This document shows, piece by piece, positions 5,262 to 5,684 of a stretch of 5,684 nucleotides of DNA (position 1 is its first letter; each line of letters starts with the position of its first letter). Below the pieces are notes generated by a model, which was not told the origin of the DNA, ran no database searches, and saw only the letters and a program-made list of their open reading frames with translations. The translations under genes were made by a program, and so were the position numbers. Source of the stretch: Acidobacteriota bacterium. GTDB lineage: Bacteria; Acidobacteriota; Terriglobia; Acidiferrales; UBA7541. Location: NCBI GenBank assembly GCA_003131985.1, contig PKWH01000343.1, positions 9,565 to 15,248 on the forward strand, read 5' to 3'.

Positions 5262-5684
5262 TCAAGCGCGCAGGGATTTCGGGCCGCTTACGAAGGGGTT
5301 GCCGCGTTCGTAAAAGCGGAGGAGGCGGTGCGCTTCTTGTGTGATTCCGATGCGCACGCTTACGCCGATTTTCCCTGTCGGTCGCGCTGCGGTCCCAAGC
5401 CAGAGCGGGCCCTTGGCGCACAAATCGAGCCCGTCCAGACTCTTTGTGATTTGCATCGCGGCGGCGAGGCGGCCGGGGCCGCGCGAAAGCTCGGTCAAGC
5501 TTTTTGTGTGGCGATGGCGTTGCATCCAGTCGATTCCTTCAAGCGGCTCCAGGCCGCGCAGGAGCACTCCTTCGCCGATGCCTTCGCGATTGCCGGAAAT
5601 GTTGAGCATGTAGTGATTGCCGTAGATGAAGTACACGTAGGCGTGGCCACGGTCGAGAAAAAGAGATTTGTTGCGCGGGGTGAG
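5262..5684 (-). CDS. 3-methyladenine DNA glycosylase, AAG/Mpg family (N-terminus missing, cut by window edge)
   Basis: The reading frame stays open to the right edge, so only the C-terminal 140 residues are present; bacterial family members are about 190-210 long, so roughly 50-70 residues are missing. The visible part begins LTPRN, matching the family's RTPRN, then GHAYVYFIYGNHYMLNIS (fragment residues 13-30), GVLLRGLEPLEG (39-50), a GPGRL segment and RIGIT, and ends in LRFYERGNPFVSGPK. The tyrosines of YVY, the asparagine of LNIS and the arginine of VLLR correspond to human AAG Tyr157, Tyr159, Asn169 and Arg182 in the base-binding pocket. The catalytic glutamate lies in the missing part. 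The enzyme flips out and removes alkylated purines such as 3-methyladenine and hypoxanthine, starting base excision repair in the cytoplasm. A GTG codon at 5636 is an internal valine, not the start. Downstream, after a REP-like hairpin, is the ecsC-like gene. Confidence 0.93.
   Translation of the reverse strand, partial: LTPRNKSLFLDRGHAYVYFIYGNHYMLNISGNREGIGEGVLLRGLEPLEGIDWMQRHRHTKSLTELSRGPGRLAAAMQITKSLDGLDLCAKGPLWLGTAARPTGKIGVSVRIGITQEAHRLLRFYERGNPFVSGPKSLRA

Noticed and set aside
5113..5421. Minus-strand frame of 102 codons translating the palindrome as MECGSLLPLS
   Set aside because: It overlaps the well-supported glycosylase in another frame, and its distinctive peptide comes only from the REP-like palindrome.

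Overview
The window looks like a piece of an Acidobacteriota chromosome (Terriglobia/Koribacter-like). This is inferred mainly from the 799-residue winged-helix/TPR membrane protein, a protein architecture greatly expanded in that phylum. Moderately high GC and an 18-bp perfect palindrome of a kind that appears repeatedly in acidobacterial intergenic DNA fit the same placement. No mobile element, CRISPR array, rRNA or tRNA was seen, and the region reads as ordinary core or accessory chromosome.

Layout, left to right. A short unassigned edge (1-77) precedes a minus-strand conserved hypothetical gene (78-665) with an N-terminal CxxC; its fold may be uracil-DNA-glycosylase-like. A 231-bp gap with a good stem-loop separates it from the large minus-strand gene at 897-3296. 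That gene encodes a one-component membrane transcription regulator: OmpR/CadC-type winged helix, one membrane span, periplasmic TolB/FlgO-like segment and TPR repeats. The divergent intergenic region (3297-3567) is the most information-rich non-coding stretch. It holds an extended -10 promoter for the regulator, a dyad over its -35 region, a 7+4+7 direct repeat of pho-box geometry and a second small palindrome. To its right a plus-strand gene (3568-4212) encodes an exported PEBP/Raf-kinase-inhibitor-like protein. It faces a convergent minus-strand EcsC-family gene (4332-5036), with two stem-loops between them. After a 225-bp gap carrying several inverted repeats comes the C-terminal part of a minus-strand 3-methyladenine DNA glycosylase (AAG/Mpg family), cut by the right edge of the window.

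Functional links are modest. The regulator and the PEBP gene share a divergent control region whose direct repeats have the spacing used by OmpR/PhoB-type winged helices, so self-regulation and control of the PEBP gene by the regulator is the most testable hypothesis. The alkyladenine glycosylase and the possible UDG-like protein are unlinked and do not form an operon. I do not see a clearly new multi-gene system here; the novelty candidates are the divergent control region, the unassigned CxxC protein and the PEBP protein with an eroded ligand-site motif.
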